From Branchiostoma floridae (lineage: Eukaryota; Chordata; Leptocardii; Amphioxiformes; Branchiostomatidae): a DNA stretch of 64,000 nucleotides. Under the pieces are notes generated by a model. It did no database searches. It saw only the letters and a program-made list of their open reading frames with translations, and had not been told where the DNA came from. The translations under genes and the position numbers were made by a program. The DNA is taken from the NCBI RefSeq assembly GCF_000003815.2, contig NC_049987.1, forward strand, positions 20,155,346-20,219,345, in the 5' to 3' direction. Of the stretch, positions 38,617-48,707 are shown in pieces; the stretch's first letter is position 1; every line of letters begins with the position of its first letter.

Positions 38617-40995
38617 ATGAAATCGATGACCTGCATCATCCTCCTGACATTGTGGACAACCTCAGCACTTAAAACGTTTAATTTCAAAGGCCGTAACTTA
38701 ACCCACGTCCCCATAGAATCCATGACACCAGACACCCATACTGTCAGGCTGTCAGATAACCAAATAACCGACCTCAGCTCTTTTAACACAACCCCTTACA
38801 TACGATACCTTTTCATTGACAACAATAAGGTGAACAAAATATCATCCCTAACATTTCAGGGTCTTCGTGAATTAGTATTCCTTGACCTCGACAGAAATCA
38901 CATTGTTTCTCTTCGTGATTTTACTTTCTCCTCCCTCCCAACAATAACGGATCTTGTCCTCTCCAATAATTTCATCTCTGTCGTATCTGAAAACGCTTTT
39001 TGCGGTCTGGAACATCTAGAATTCCTTGAGCTTTCGGGAAACGATATTTCTGTATTTCCATATCAGGCCATCAAATCAATCCCTAGCAGTCACCTGTATT
39101 TGGTCTTGCTCAGAGAAAACAATATTCGAGAAATGCAGCACATGAATTATATCAAACCATTCCACCCATCCACTACCTTTGATTTACAGGGCAACCCTTT
39201 GCGTTGTCCGGAGAAGTCAAGACTCAAAGAAGATCATAGTTTTAACACAACAGCGACTGTAGGTGACAAAAAATGGATATCGGTATACGCAGTATTGTGC
39301 ACAAAACATAACCACTCTTTCGTTCAAAAATTGCTCTTCATCAAAAGTCGTTATGAGTATATGGGTGTTCTTCCCACTATTTTAAAAGTAGTTGAGAATA
39401 GTGAATACCGTGTGCCATTGGCTTCTCTCATATCCGTTACTGATTCGTTCCACTGGAAGACTCCGACGGGGCGCTCCTCGGTTTTATCTATGAGAGAACC
39501 GTTTACTATTAAGAATTTCACTGCTAAAGACTCCGGTGCATACACTTGTGTAGTGGACAAAGGTAGTGCCAAGCAAAAATACGATGTGATGTTATGTATC
39601 ATTCCGAAAACCAAAAACGAAAAGAAACACCTAGAAAATGTACCAGTGAAAAATAACACCAACATTTGTGTAACACCTCAAAACCAATCCTTGATTCCGC
39701 CAGGATCATCCGACCAGACGTTCTGTGTTCTTAGCAATATAACTTTAGATACAAACAATACACAGGTACTCAACGCCGCCTACATTGCTTACATTACTGT
39801 GGCTAATATCCTTCTGGCAATGTTGCTCACTGCTGTTTTTTGTTGCATGAAACAACGTGCTAGCAGAAACACGGCTAGTGCTGCAGTGCAGATTGGACTG
39901 CAAGCAATGGCTGTACGTAACCATGTAAATGCCATGGTAGACGTAGAGGAGGAAGCGAATACTGACTTTTCTCAAAGCTACGCAGAATCTACTGGTACTT
40001 CCCACTACATGACAGAACCAGTCACGACACATACTGTAGAAGCAGACATTCATATCTACAGCAACGACGACACATCCGCCTATAGTGATGAAGATGAGGA
40101 GGCCCAACACCACCAGTACGCTTCAGCTGCTCCGCCTCCCGTGCCAGACGATGATGATGATGACGGCAACCCAGGACAGGAGACGACAGGGTACTCTACA
40201 GAAATGGTGCAAGAAGACGATTCGACTTCCCAGATGGAGTCTGGCGACGAAGACATTAAGCCTTATGGGATAGCTGCTGCAAATGTAGTGTATCAGGCAA
40301 CAGCTGTACAACACAGCCTGTCCCATGATAGCCCTACTGCTGTACATCACAGCCTGTCCTATGATAATCCAACTGCTGTACAGCAAAGCCTGTCCTATGA
40401 TAATCCTACTGCTGTACAGCAAAGCCTGTTCTATGATAATCCAACTGCTGTACAGCAAAGCCTGTTCTATGATAACCCTACTGCTGTACAGCAAAGCCTG
40501 TCCTATGATAATCCAACTGCTGTACAGCAAAGCCTGTCCTATGATAATCCTACTGCTGTACAGCAAAGCCTGTCATATGATAATCCTACTGCTGTACGGC
40601 AAAGCCTGTCCTTTGGTAATCCTACTGCTGTACAGCAAAGCCTGTCCTATGATAATCCAACTGCTGTACAGCAAAGCCTGTCCTATGATAATCCTACTGC
40701 TGTACAGCAAAGCCTGTCATATGATAATCCTACTGCTGTACGGCAAAGCCTGTCCTTTGGTAATCCTACTGCTGTACAGCAAAGCCTGTCCTATGCTAAT
40801 CCAACTGCCGCACAGCAAAGCCTGTCCTATGATAATCCTGCAACAAATTACTCGGTTGCGAATGTAAATGACGTCGAAACGGACTCCCATCTTCCGACAA
40901 ATACCTTGTACGGGCAGCAATCCGCCTCTACCTGCCCCGCTGCTGAGGTGGATGTGAATCCTCTGTACGGAAGTGAACCACCAGCTGGTCAATGA
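38617..40995 (+). CDS. LRR-Ig transmembrane receptor, paralogue 4, longest tail
   Basis: 792 residues in one exon starting at 38579. ATG at MKSMTCI is used by homology; ATG 38599 is in frame. Signal peptide, LRRs, GNPLRC cap, Ig-like domain (HWKTPTGRSS, KDSGAYTC; no B-strand Cys), stalk, membrane helix (AYITVANILLAMLLTAVFCC) and a cytoplasmic tail of about 380 residues. The tail has AAPPPVPD, acidic stretches, 15 copies of the 12-residue repeat (12 with Y-x-N-P) and the end NPLYGSE. Y-x-N is the consensus for GRB2-type SH2 binding when phosphorylated, and NPxY binds PTB domains; both roles here are inference. The ectodomain is the most diverged of the four. Confidence 0.9.
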   Translation: MKSMTCIILLTLWTTSALKTFNFKGRNLTHVPIESMTPDTHTVRLSDNQITDLSSFNTTPYIRYLFIDNNKVNKISSLTFQGLRELVFLDLDRNHIVSLRDFTFSSLPTITDLVLSNNFISVVSENAFCGLEHLEFLELSGNDISVFPYQAIKSIPSSHLYLVLLRENNIREMQHMNYIKPFHPSTTFDLQGNPLRCPEKSRLKEDHSFNTTATVGDKKWISVYAVLCTKHNHSFVQKLLFIKSRYEYMGVLPTILKVVENSEYRVPLASLISVTDSFHWKTPTGRSSVLSMREPFTIKNFTAKDSGAYTCVVDKGSAKQKYDVMLCIIPKTKNEKKHLENVPVKNNTNICVTPQNQSLIPPGSSDQTFCVLSNITLDTNNTQVLNAAYIAYITVANILLAMLLTAVFCCMKQRASRNTASAAVQIGLQAMAVRNHVNAMVDVEEEANTDFSQSYAESTGTSHYMTEPVTTHTVEADIHIYSNDDTSAYSDEDEEAQHHQYASAAPPPVPDDDDDDGNPGQETTGYSTEMVQEDDSTSQMESGDEDIKPYGIAAANVVYQATAVQHSLSHDSPTAVHHSLSYDNPTAVQQSLSYDNPTAVQQSLFYDNPTAVQQSLFYDNPTAVQQSLSYDNPTAVQQSLSYDNPTAVQQSLSYDNPTAVRQSLSFGNPTAVQQSLSYDNPTAVQQSLSYDNPTAVQQSLSYDNPTAVRQSLSFGNPTAVQQSLSYANPTAAQQSLSYDNPATNYSVANVNDVETDSHLPTNTLYGQQSASTCPAAEVDVNPLYGSEPPAGQ
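40312..40851 (+). repeat. 36-bp coding minisatellite, 15 units (paralogue 4 tail)
   Basis: Fifteen in-frame units of 36 bp, mostly QSLSYDNPTAVQ, with variants SFYDN, SFGN, SYAN and SHDS. Units 6-9 (40501-40644) and 10-13 (40645-40788) are identical over 144 bp as read, showing a recent four-unit duplication. Confidence 0.95.
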
Positions 40996-42311
40996 CCAAT
41001 CTCAGATCAGTCGTACCTGTCAAAGAAAAATTATGGATAGCGTCAAGGACATGGTCAATAAAAACAAGTTCAGACAATTGTTATGATAGACACACACACA
41101 CACACTTAAATAAAAAGGATAACATATTGATATAAAGATACATAGTATAAACTTAACAACAAGAAAATGAGTGAAACAAAGTCGTTATAAAAAACACTAT
41201 AATATCATAACCTAGAGAAAAGAAGATGGATTGATTGATTGATTACAATTGACATACGGTGCAATTATGATTAAGTCATTGCAGAAATGAAAGGAGTGCG
41301 ATGATTCAACCGATTTTTCAAAAATGATTAACAAGGACTTAATTACCTTTACAAAGACTTAATTATTTTTGAAACACGAAAACAAATCACATAGATGTAA
41401 ATTTAGTGTTACAATGTATCTATAAACTTTGATTTGGCTGTTACGTACTGCAAAGGAGGTGCATTTTGTATTGAATTATCTAAGCTGTTCTAGAAACAGA
41501 CATTCGTGTACATAATGGTAAAAGAATTGTCGTTGGCTTGATTTAGCCATGTTTTGTGTTGTTTTATAGCTGTGGATGTCTATGTTGAATTGAAAAGTGT
41601 CGTAGTAATTATATTGTGCCATAACAGTTGTGCCAGATTTGCAGTTGGGGTTGAAAGCCCTTATAGTGTCAAATGGTATTCTAGTAATGAGGTATTCATA
41701 GGCCCACGCTTACGCCTGACAGAACAATGAAATCTAGAGATTTTAGTGAGGGATAAAACTATCAGTCTTAACATTAATTAACATATTCTACCGAACATAA
41801 TTGATCATCATTGACTGTCTTGGGCATCTGGCTGTAATTTGCCTGTTCGGTGTCACCTAATCTATTTCGAAAACTTCTAACAACTATATATTATAATAAA
41901 CTTCGTAAAGTTCTTTGATTTTGTTTTTGTTGGTTTAATTTCTGATTAAGTAATCATTCTAAGTTAATCATAATTCAATCAACACCATACAGCAGAGGTG
42001 CACTTGTTTTTCTTGTGTGCCCTACATTTCTCAGTAGCAGAGGCAGTGTCCTCACTGTTTGTGTGACGTACACAACCACTTGTCCGTGTTGAAAAGGTGT
42101 GGTTAACAGTGTGCTTACCACAAGCACCCCACCCTGAGTATGGTTCTTGTGTTTGCTTTTGCCTGTTTATTGTCCATCGTGAATGACTCATGGAACGGTC
42201 CAATCACAGGATCGTTAAGATTGGTCGTTACCTTGGAAACACATATATACGTCAATCAAGTATCCAAGACACAGCTGACGACGACGCACCAGTACAACTG
42301 CAGCAGTCAGA
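40996..42311 (+). other. LRR-Ig 4 3' UTR and intergenic region before the monooxygenase genes
   Basis: No gene. (CA)n at about 41090-41105, poly(A) signal AATAAA at 41895-41900. 41740-42170 aligns by eye with 56150-56520 upstream of the second monooxygenase gene, so a receptor-type 3' flank and the monooxygenase 5' flank were duplicated together. Confidence 0.6.
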
Positions 42312-45300
42312 ATGGCCAACATGTCGCCTTTTTGTGTTATAACTGTGATTACAGCCATCATATTTGGGGGGAACATTGTAGTAGGGGATGACTTCACCCA
42401 TCACGAGTCTCTGGACGAAGAAGGAAAGTTCCAGCTTCTCTGGAAGTTTGACGACGAGAAGATCGAGTTCGAGGCCCAGGTGCAGACGACAGGATGGGTC
42501 GGCTTGGGTCTGTCCCCGAACGGAGGCATGCCGGGATCCGACATCGCCATCGGCTGGGTCAAAGACGGGACTGCGTATCTCACGGTAGGTTCAGTGCTAT
42601 ACGACTATGTGGTCTTGACGGCAAGGGCTACAAAACAGTACCTTTAAACTGTTACGAAATGATTAAGTCTGATAGATCACTTTTCATACATAGCCAGCAT
42701 TACTTTCACACATGCGAGCATTGTGCGGCCGCAGATTATGGGTTGTAGATTTTTAAGGACAACTAATTATATGTCAAATTTGTGGGAAAAACTAAACTTT
42801 ACATAACCAACACCAAGTTACATTGCTAATTGGGACTTAACCCAAATTTTCGTATTATTACCAAATATGTCAAATTTGGTAACGGATAGTGCTACATGAA
42901 AGTTGTCAACACAAAGGAGCAAAATTTTTACAATACCACATATAGCAACTAAATTCAACTTGATTTAAATAAGGTTGAGAACCGTTGCATGTATTGGCAA
43001 TCGTCAGCTTGGAAAGGATGAATTTGAATGTATAGAAGGCCAGAGCACTAGTATTCTAGCAAAATCTTTTCTATAGTCCTACCTGTTGACCTGGTCTGAC
43101 ATCGGCGATGTTACATAACGTGTGTACATTACCCAGGTTACTATGTGTACATTCCATGTGACCTCCGTAACACGGTAGTGTCCAAGGACCTGATAAGGTA
43201 GCTACATAGTGAGCGAGAACAAACATTAAGCACTGTCGCAAACAACATGCCTTAGAATGCAAGTCACAGTATGGTACACAAGCTGTAAGACACAAAATAA
43301 CTTTCTTTAGATTCGTCAGAGTATATATTTACCACAGTTCAGTGACATCTCCATTGGCAATGTTTACCTAAGGAGGTTCATTTGTTCAAGGAGGGTTTTG
43401 CCACACCATATCAGATCGTCCTTTAGGTCGAACAATTATTTGTTGTATACATTGAAGACACAGCCCCACCCACTTCAATGATAGTGATGACATATGCATG
43501 GAACTGCAAGAGCAGCGTTTAAAAAATATTACCCATCTCCTATCCTTTTCCTAACATGTAATTATATTTCAGCCATACATAGTATGGTGAAATATATTGT
43601 ATTCGTAATGTTTCTTCTTTCTTTCTTTCTTTCTTTCTTCTTTCTCCTGTCAAATCTTCAAAGTGATTCATCTCCGCCGTTCCTGGACCGAATGACCTGA
43701 AATTTGGCACAGGGGTAGAATGGGCCAATACCTTGATGCTTTTTTCTCAGTTTTTTCATATCTGCCTCTAAAATGATTTTATTGAGATTTTTTGGTCAAT
43801 TTTAGACCAAAACTGTATATTTTGGCCCCTGTACCCTGGTATTACAACCAAATGAGCTGAAATTTGACAGAGATGTGCCTTGATAATGCCCCCATATAAA
43901 TTCGATAACACTTTTGGTGTACAGTACAACAAAATGCTTATTTTTGCGATTTTTTGACCAATTTTTGACCAAAAAAGGACACTTTTGGCTCCTGCACCTT
44001 GGTATTGCAACCGAATGAGCTGAAATTTGACACAGATGTGCCTTGATAATCCCTTCATATAAATTCAATAACACTTTTGGTGTACAGTGCAACAAAATGC
44101 TTATTTTTGCGATTTTGGGCCAATTTTTGACCAAAAAAGGACACTTTTGGCCCCTGTACCCTGGTATTACAATTAAATAACCTGAAATTTGGTATAGATA
44201 GGCATTAGATACTTGGTAACAGGATTCAAGTAAAATTTTTGACGTAAACAACTTTAAAATGATTAATTTTGGCACTTTTCTGAGGGGAAATTTGTTTTCT
44301 TTTGGCCTCCTGACGTGACCTTCCGTGACCCCGCACAGAGCCACACCTGTGCGCGTCAGACGGAGAGTTAATTGAATCAAAGACCTAGCCAATCAGCGAA
44401 GAGGAGGCCAAAGGCTAATTAATATTCATAAGCGGGGCCTCATGATCCCGTATATAGCAGTGTTCCCGCCAGGGGGAGCGAAGCCCGCCTAAGGCTCTCG
44501 CATTTTAGACTATTCAGAAGGCTTTGTATTGTATCAGTTCTTAGGGGCATATCTATGATAATCGCAGCAGTCACTTAACTTCTCTTCAGGAGTTTAGCGT
44601 AACACTATTTCAGGTCAAACCGTCAAAGGCAACTAAAAACAAACTTTAACGTTACTGAGTTCAACAGTACTTATAACTTGTTATCCGAAGTTGAAACGCT
44701 AGCGATGGTATTTTCGCTGCGCTGTTAGCTCCGTGCGACTGTTGTTGACGGTCTTATAACGGTATATTTTGCACCCCTGTACCCTGGTATGAGTAACATT
44801 TGGTATAGATAGGCATAAGATAGTTGGTAAAATGATCCAAGTAAAATTTTTGGCATAAAGTACTGTAAAAGGCTTAATTACAGCACTTTTTTTAGGGGAA
44901 ATTGGTTTTCTTTCGTTCTCCATGCCATGACCTTTCGGACGTTCACCCCACAGAGCCGACATCTGCACCTGCGTCTAGCCGGCAGGAAGAGTTAATTCAA
45001 TTAATGGTTCAGCCAATCAGCGAAGAGGAAAGCAAAGGCTAATTAATATTCATAAGCGGGACCACACAATACGTTAACTTGAAGACTCAGGCCGTACAGA
45101 CTTCTCGACAGGATTTTTTCAAAGCGTCGGACAGGGGTCCGGGGGCCGCCGAATGTCCCTGGCGGGGTCCAGGGGCAGGGCCACTGTGGAGGGACCCAGG
45201 TGGGCGAAGCCCCCCTGGAAGCTCTTGCATTTTAGACTATTGAGAAGGCTTCTTTTATCAGTTTTTTTAGGGCCATATCTACGATAATCGTAGCAGTCAC

Positions 45301-48300
45301 TTACTTCTCTTCAGCAGTTTGACTTTAAAATATTTCGGGTCAAAGCTTCAAAGACAACTAAAACCTCACAAACAACAAACTTTACTTAGCTCAACAGTAT
45401 ACAAAAATATTGTACGGGTTGCCATCCTTAGTTGAAGTGCTTATTTATAGCGCTAGTATCTTCGCTGCGCCGTTAGCCGCCGTGCGACTTTTGTTGACGG
45501 TCTGATATCCCTACGTCGCCGCCTCGCTGATATTCCCACGGACGTGTTTCAAGAAAAATACCCAGCAAAAAACACTGTTCTGCGTCAAATTCTATTCTAT
45601 AAAACATGTGGGACTCAGTGTTACAGTCTAAATATTTTGTAGAAGCACCGCTGTAGGAAAGAAGGTCCAAGCAATGTAAAACATCACGTAGCATGAAGTT
45701 CGCTGTCAACTGGCACACAGCACACGACTGTTTGAAACTCTAAGTCTAATCAACAGCCGTGTTTGATTGATAGCCGGCGGTCCTTTGATGAAGTCGGCGA
45801 AAGGTGCGTTAGTTAGAAAATCTGCGTTTAGTTTTGATACGTAATTATAAGTTAGACAGTGGCGAGAATGATTATTTTCTCATCAATATTTCTCTTCAGA
45901 ATTATTTGAACTTAATTGTACATCTAAACAATTGGCTTACCTGTGCAATGTTTATATGATTAATGATCAGTGTACTGAAATCATGTGTAACGTATGGCTC
46001 CTAGTCAATAGATCAGCATTTTCTCTATAGTGACCACCTGTCTATAGTGGCCACATTTCCTAGTGCTGTTGTTGTTTGACATAAATTTTGAACATTTAAA
46101 TTGTAAGTAACTTTAAACTGCCAGAGTTTCAGCCCAATAAAACACTCTCAGCGCCAGGGTATGAACAGACTGACCAGACAGACGAAAATAAATCCTCGAA
46201 CAAGGTTCAATCGTATCTTCCGGGTCTGGCAGGAAGTTGTTAAACTAAAATAAGAATAGGCTCGATGGCTGATTGCATACAAAGTAAAACAGTTTAACAG
46301 TTTTACAGCTTGAAGAACACAAACGCTCCTACAGTACCTGCACCTGCTTGATAATTATTAAATCGTATGCCCTACTTGAATAAAAAAAGTTCACTGCAAT
46401 AATAAATGTACCCACATCACAAGGAGCTTATACTTTTTTAAACTTACACCTAGTTATCGTACTGAAAATTGTTAATGACATTACATGAAGTCATTCAACA
46501 ATTTTCAGTCATGATGAAAATTTTCTGAATGGAAGGTGTGATTATTGTCATTTTCTGAAAAATAGAAGCAAGCTCTGTTTTTACCTGGAATCAATTCACA
46601 ATACCAGTCCACTTTGGGGGATAATGTACTGTTAAGAGGATGTTCCATTTTTGCGCAGGGGTGATTTGGAACAGTCCAATGTTGCGTGGGAAGGGGTATG
46701 GCTGAAATATGCTGTATTTGCTCTTAAGCAAATGTCGGCCTTTCTAGTTCCAAACACGTCTGTGTGCCTATGCGTAGGATGGTCAGTTTGCCAAATACTG
46801 ACTTTTTCACCCTTCTTGCAATGTTATGCTGTATATTGAAAAGGCGCCACGCCGTTGCGTTTGGAATGCAAAATATCTATGCAATACCTTACAACACATT
46901 AATCGTTCATCAACGGGCCGATACATGCTGGATGTGAAACTCTACAATTCTTTCTATAATTTCTAACACGTTGCATCCAAAGGACCGGTATGCCGAGGCA
47001 AAGGCACAGCCCTCTGTGGACGAGAGTCAGGACTGGGAGCTGGTGTCTGGGTACGAGAACGGGACTCACACCGTCCTGAGGTTCAACAGGAAGCTGACGA
47101 CATGTGACGTCAGAGACCGCGTCATCAACGTGAGTAATAGCGATGTTGTCGAGAGATATCAAACTGAATCACAATAGATAGGATGGAACCGCCAAAACGG
47201 GAATGAGAATAAACTTGAATAGAATAGAAAAGAATTGAATGGGCTAAAATAGAACGGAATAGAGTAGAATTGAATGGAATGGAGTAGAAAAAGAATAGAG
47301 TAGAGTAGAGTAGAGTAGAGTAGAGTAGAGTAGAGTGCAGTAGAGTAGAGTAGAGTAGAGTAGAGTAGAGAGAGAAAATAGGATAGAAGAAAGTAGAGAA
47401 AAATAGCATAGGAAAGAATAGAGTAGAGTAGAATAGAATAGAATAGAATAGAATAGAACAGAATAGAATAGAATAGAATGGAATGGAATAGAATAGAATA
47501 GAATAGAATAGAATAGAATAGTGTAGAATAGAGTAGAGTAGAGTAGAGTAGAATAAAAATAAGATGAAGAATGGAATGGAGTGCAAGTAAATCAGGAAAT
47601 AGTTTCCAAACTCACCGTGCTAATGTTTGCCGTCTCCAGGAGGACACCTTGCGTGTGCTGTGGGCGTGGCATGACCAGGATCCGGAGGAAGAGTCCGGGG
47701 AGAACGGCCCGACCTACCACGGGACCAACAGGGGAGCCAGGGCTACTCTCCTTCTCAATAGGAAACTCACCGAGACGCCGGCAACAGGGAACACCTACTC
47801 ATTCGATCTGCTGATGAACAACGTAAGGTTTAATTAATGCCGTCATGTAAAGACAGAGAAGATACTTATAGCTATTATAGTGGTAACTGTACGAAATCGT
47901 AACTTGTGTTAGCTAGAAATATTTTAAAAGCTGTGATTATGGAGATTCGCGATGTGTTTTGCTACTGTGATTGGTAAGCTATATTACTGTAATAATGGGA
48001 ACAGAATAGCACACATTGTGCACAAATATTATAATCAGACATTGTAACGTCTCACATTTAATTCTTATGGATGTCCATATCATGAAGATTGATATCATGA
48101 AGCGGTTATTTGTTCTGCTGCAGGTCTCTGTTCCAGATCAACAGGACACGACGTACTGGTGCCATGTGTTCGAGTTGCCGAACCTGACCAGCAAACACCA
48201 TGTCATAAAGGTACGTTTACCTTGTTGAAAAAGTACAGTGGACAGTAGGCATCACCGAAATCACTCCATGACCAAATGCATGCAGCTCTTGTTGGACACG

Positions 48301-48674
48301 TCAAATTTACATAACGTCCATAACTCTAGCCATATATATCAACAGAGGATCAGGAAACAAGCATCTTGGGGTTAAGTGAATCTCTGTCTAAGGAATCTCT
48401 GTTTTTCGGATATACAATCCTGATAAATATGGCCGGTAGATCCTTTGATGTCAAATACTATTTGGCAGTGTAAAACTGAAATGCTTCAGGCACTGGAGTT
48501 TTCAATGTCATATTGGAATTATACACACAAATACAAGCTTATTTATAAATTGAACAAAGGACTACAATGTTTACTGTATATACTTAAACAGCTTAATCGA
48601 AATTTGCTCACGGAATGCAATGTTTTGGATTCTACCACTCAGATGTTAGATCACAAGTTTTTTGTCCCTTTCCA

Positions 48675-48707
<33 letters not shown>

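Larger units (their letters stand above)
42585..46982 (+). other. Intron 1 of monooxygenase gene 1
   Basis: 42600-43500 aligns in part with 57060-58560 in gene 2. The middle holds the 160-bp tandem repeat and a large duplicated block (44160-45510). 45550-46640 shows no gene; it is AT-rich unique-looking sequence. Confidence 0.6.

Noticed and set aside
40312..40851. Regular 36-bp repeats that superficially resemble a CRISPR array
   Set aside because: There are no unique spacers: units are contiguous, in frame and coding within a receptor tail, in a eukaryotic gene context.
43768..44392. Antisense frames with repeated K-N-W-x-K-I-like blocks
   Set aside because: They follow the 160-bp tandem repeat period and shift frame between units; no protein-like conservation.
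47125..47586. Ser/Tyr/Phe/Leu-rich antisense frame
   Set aside because: It is the reverse reading of the AGAGT/AGAAT array.
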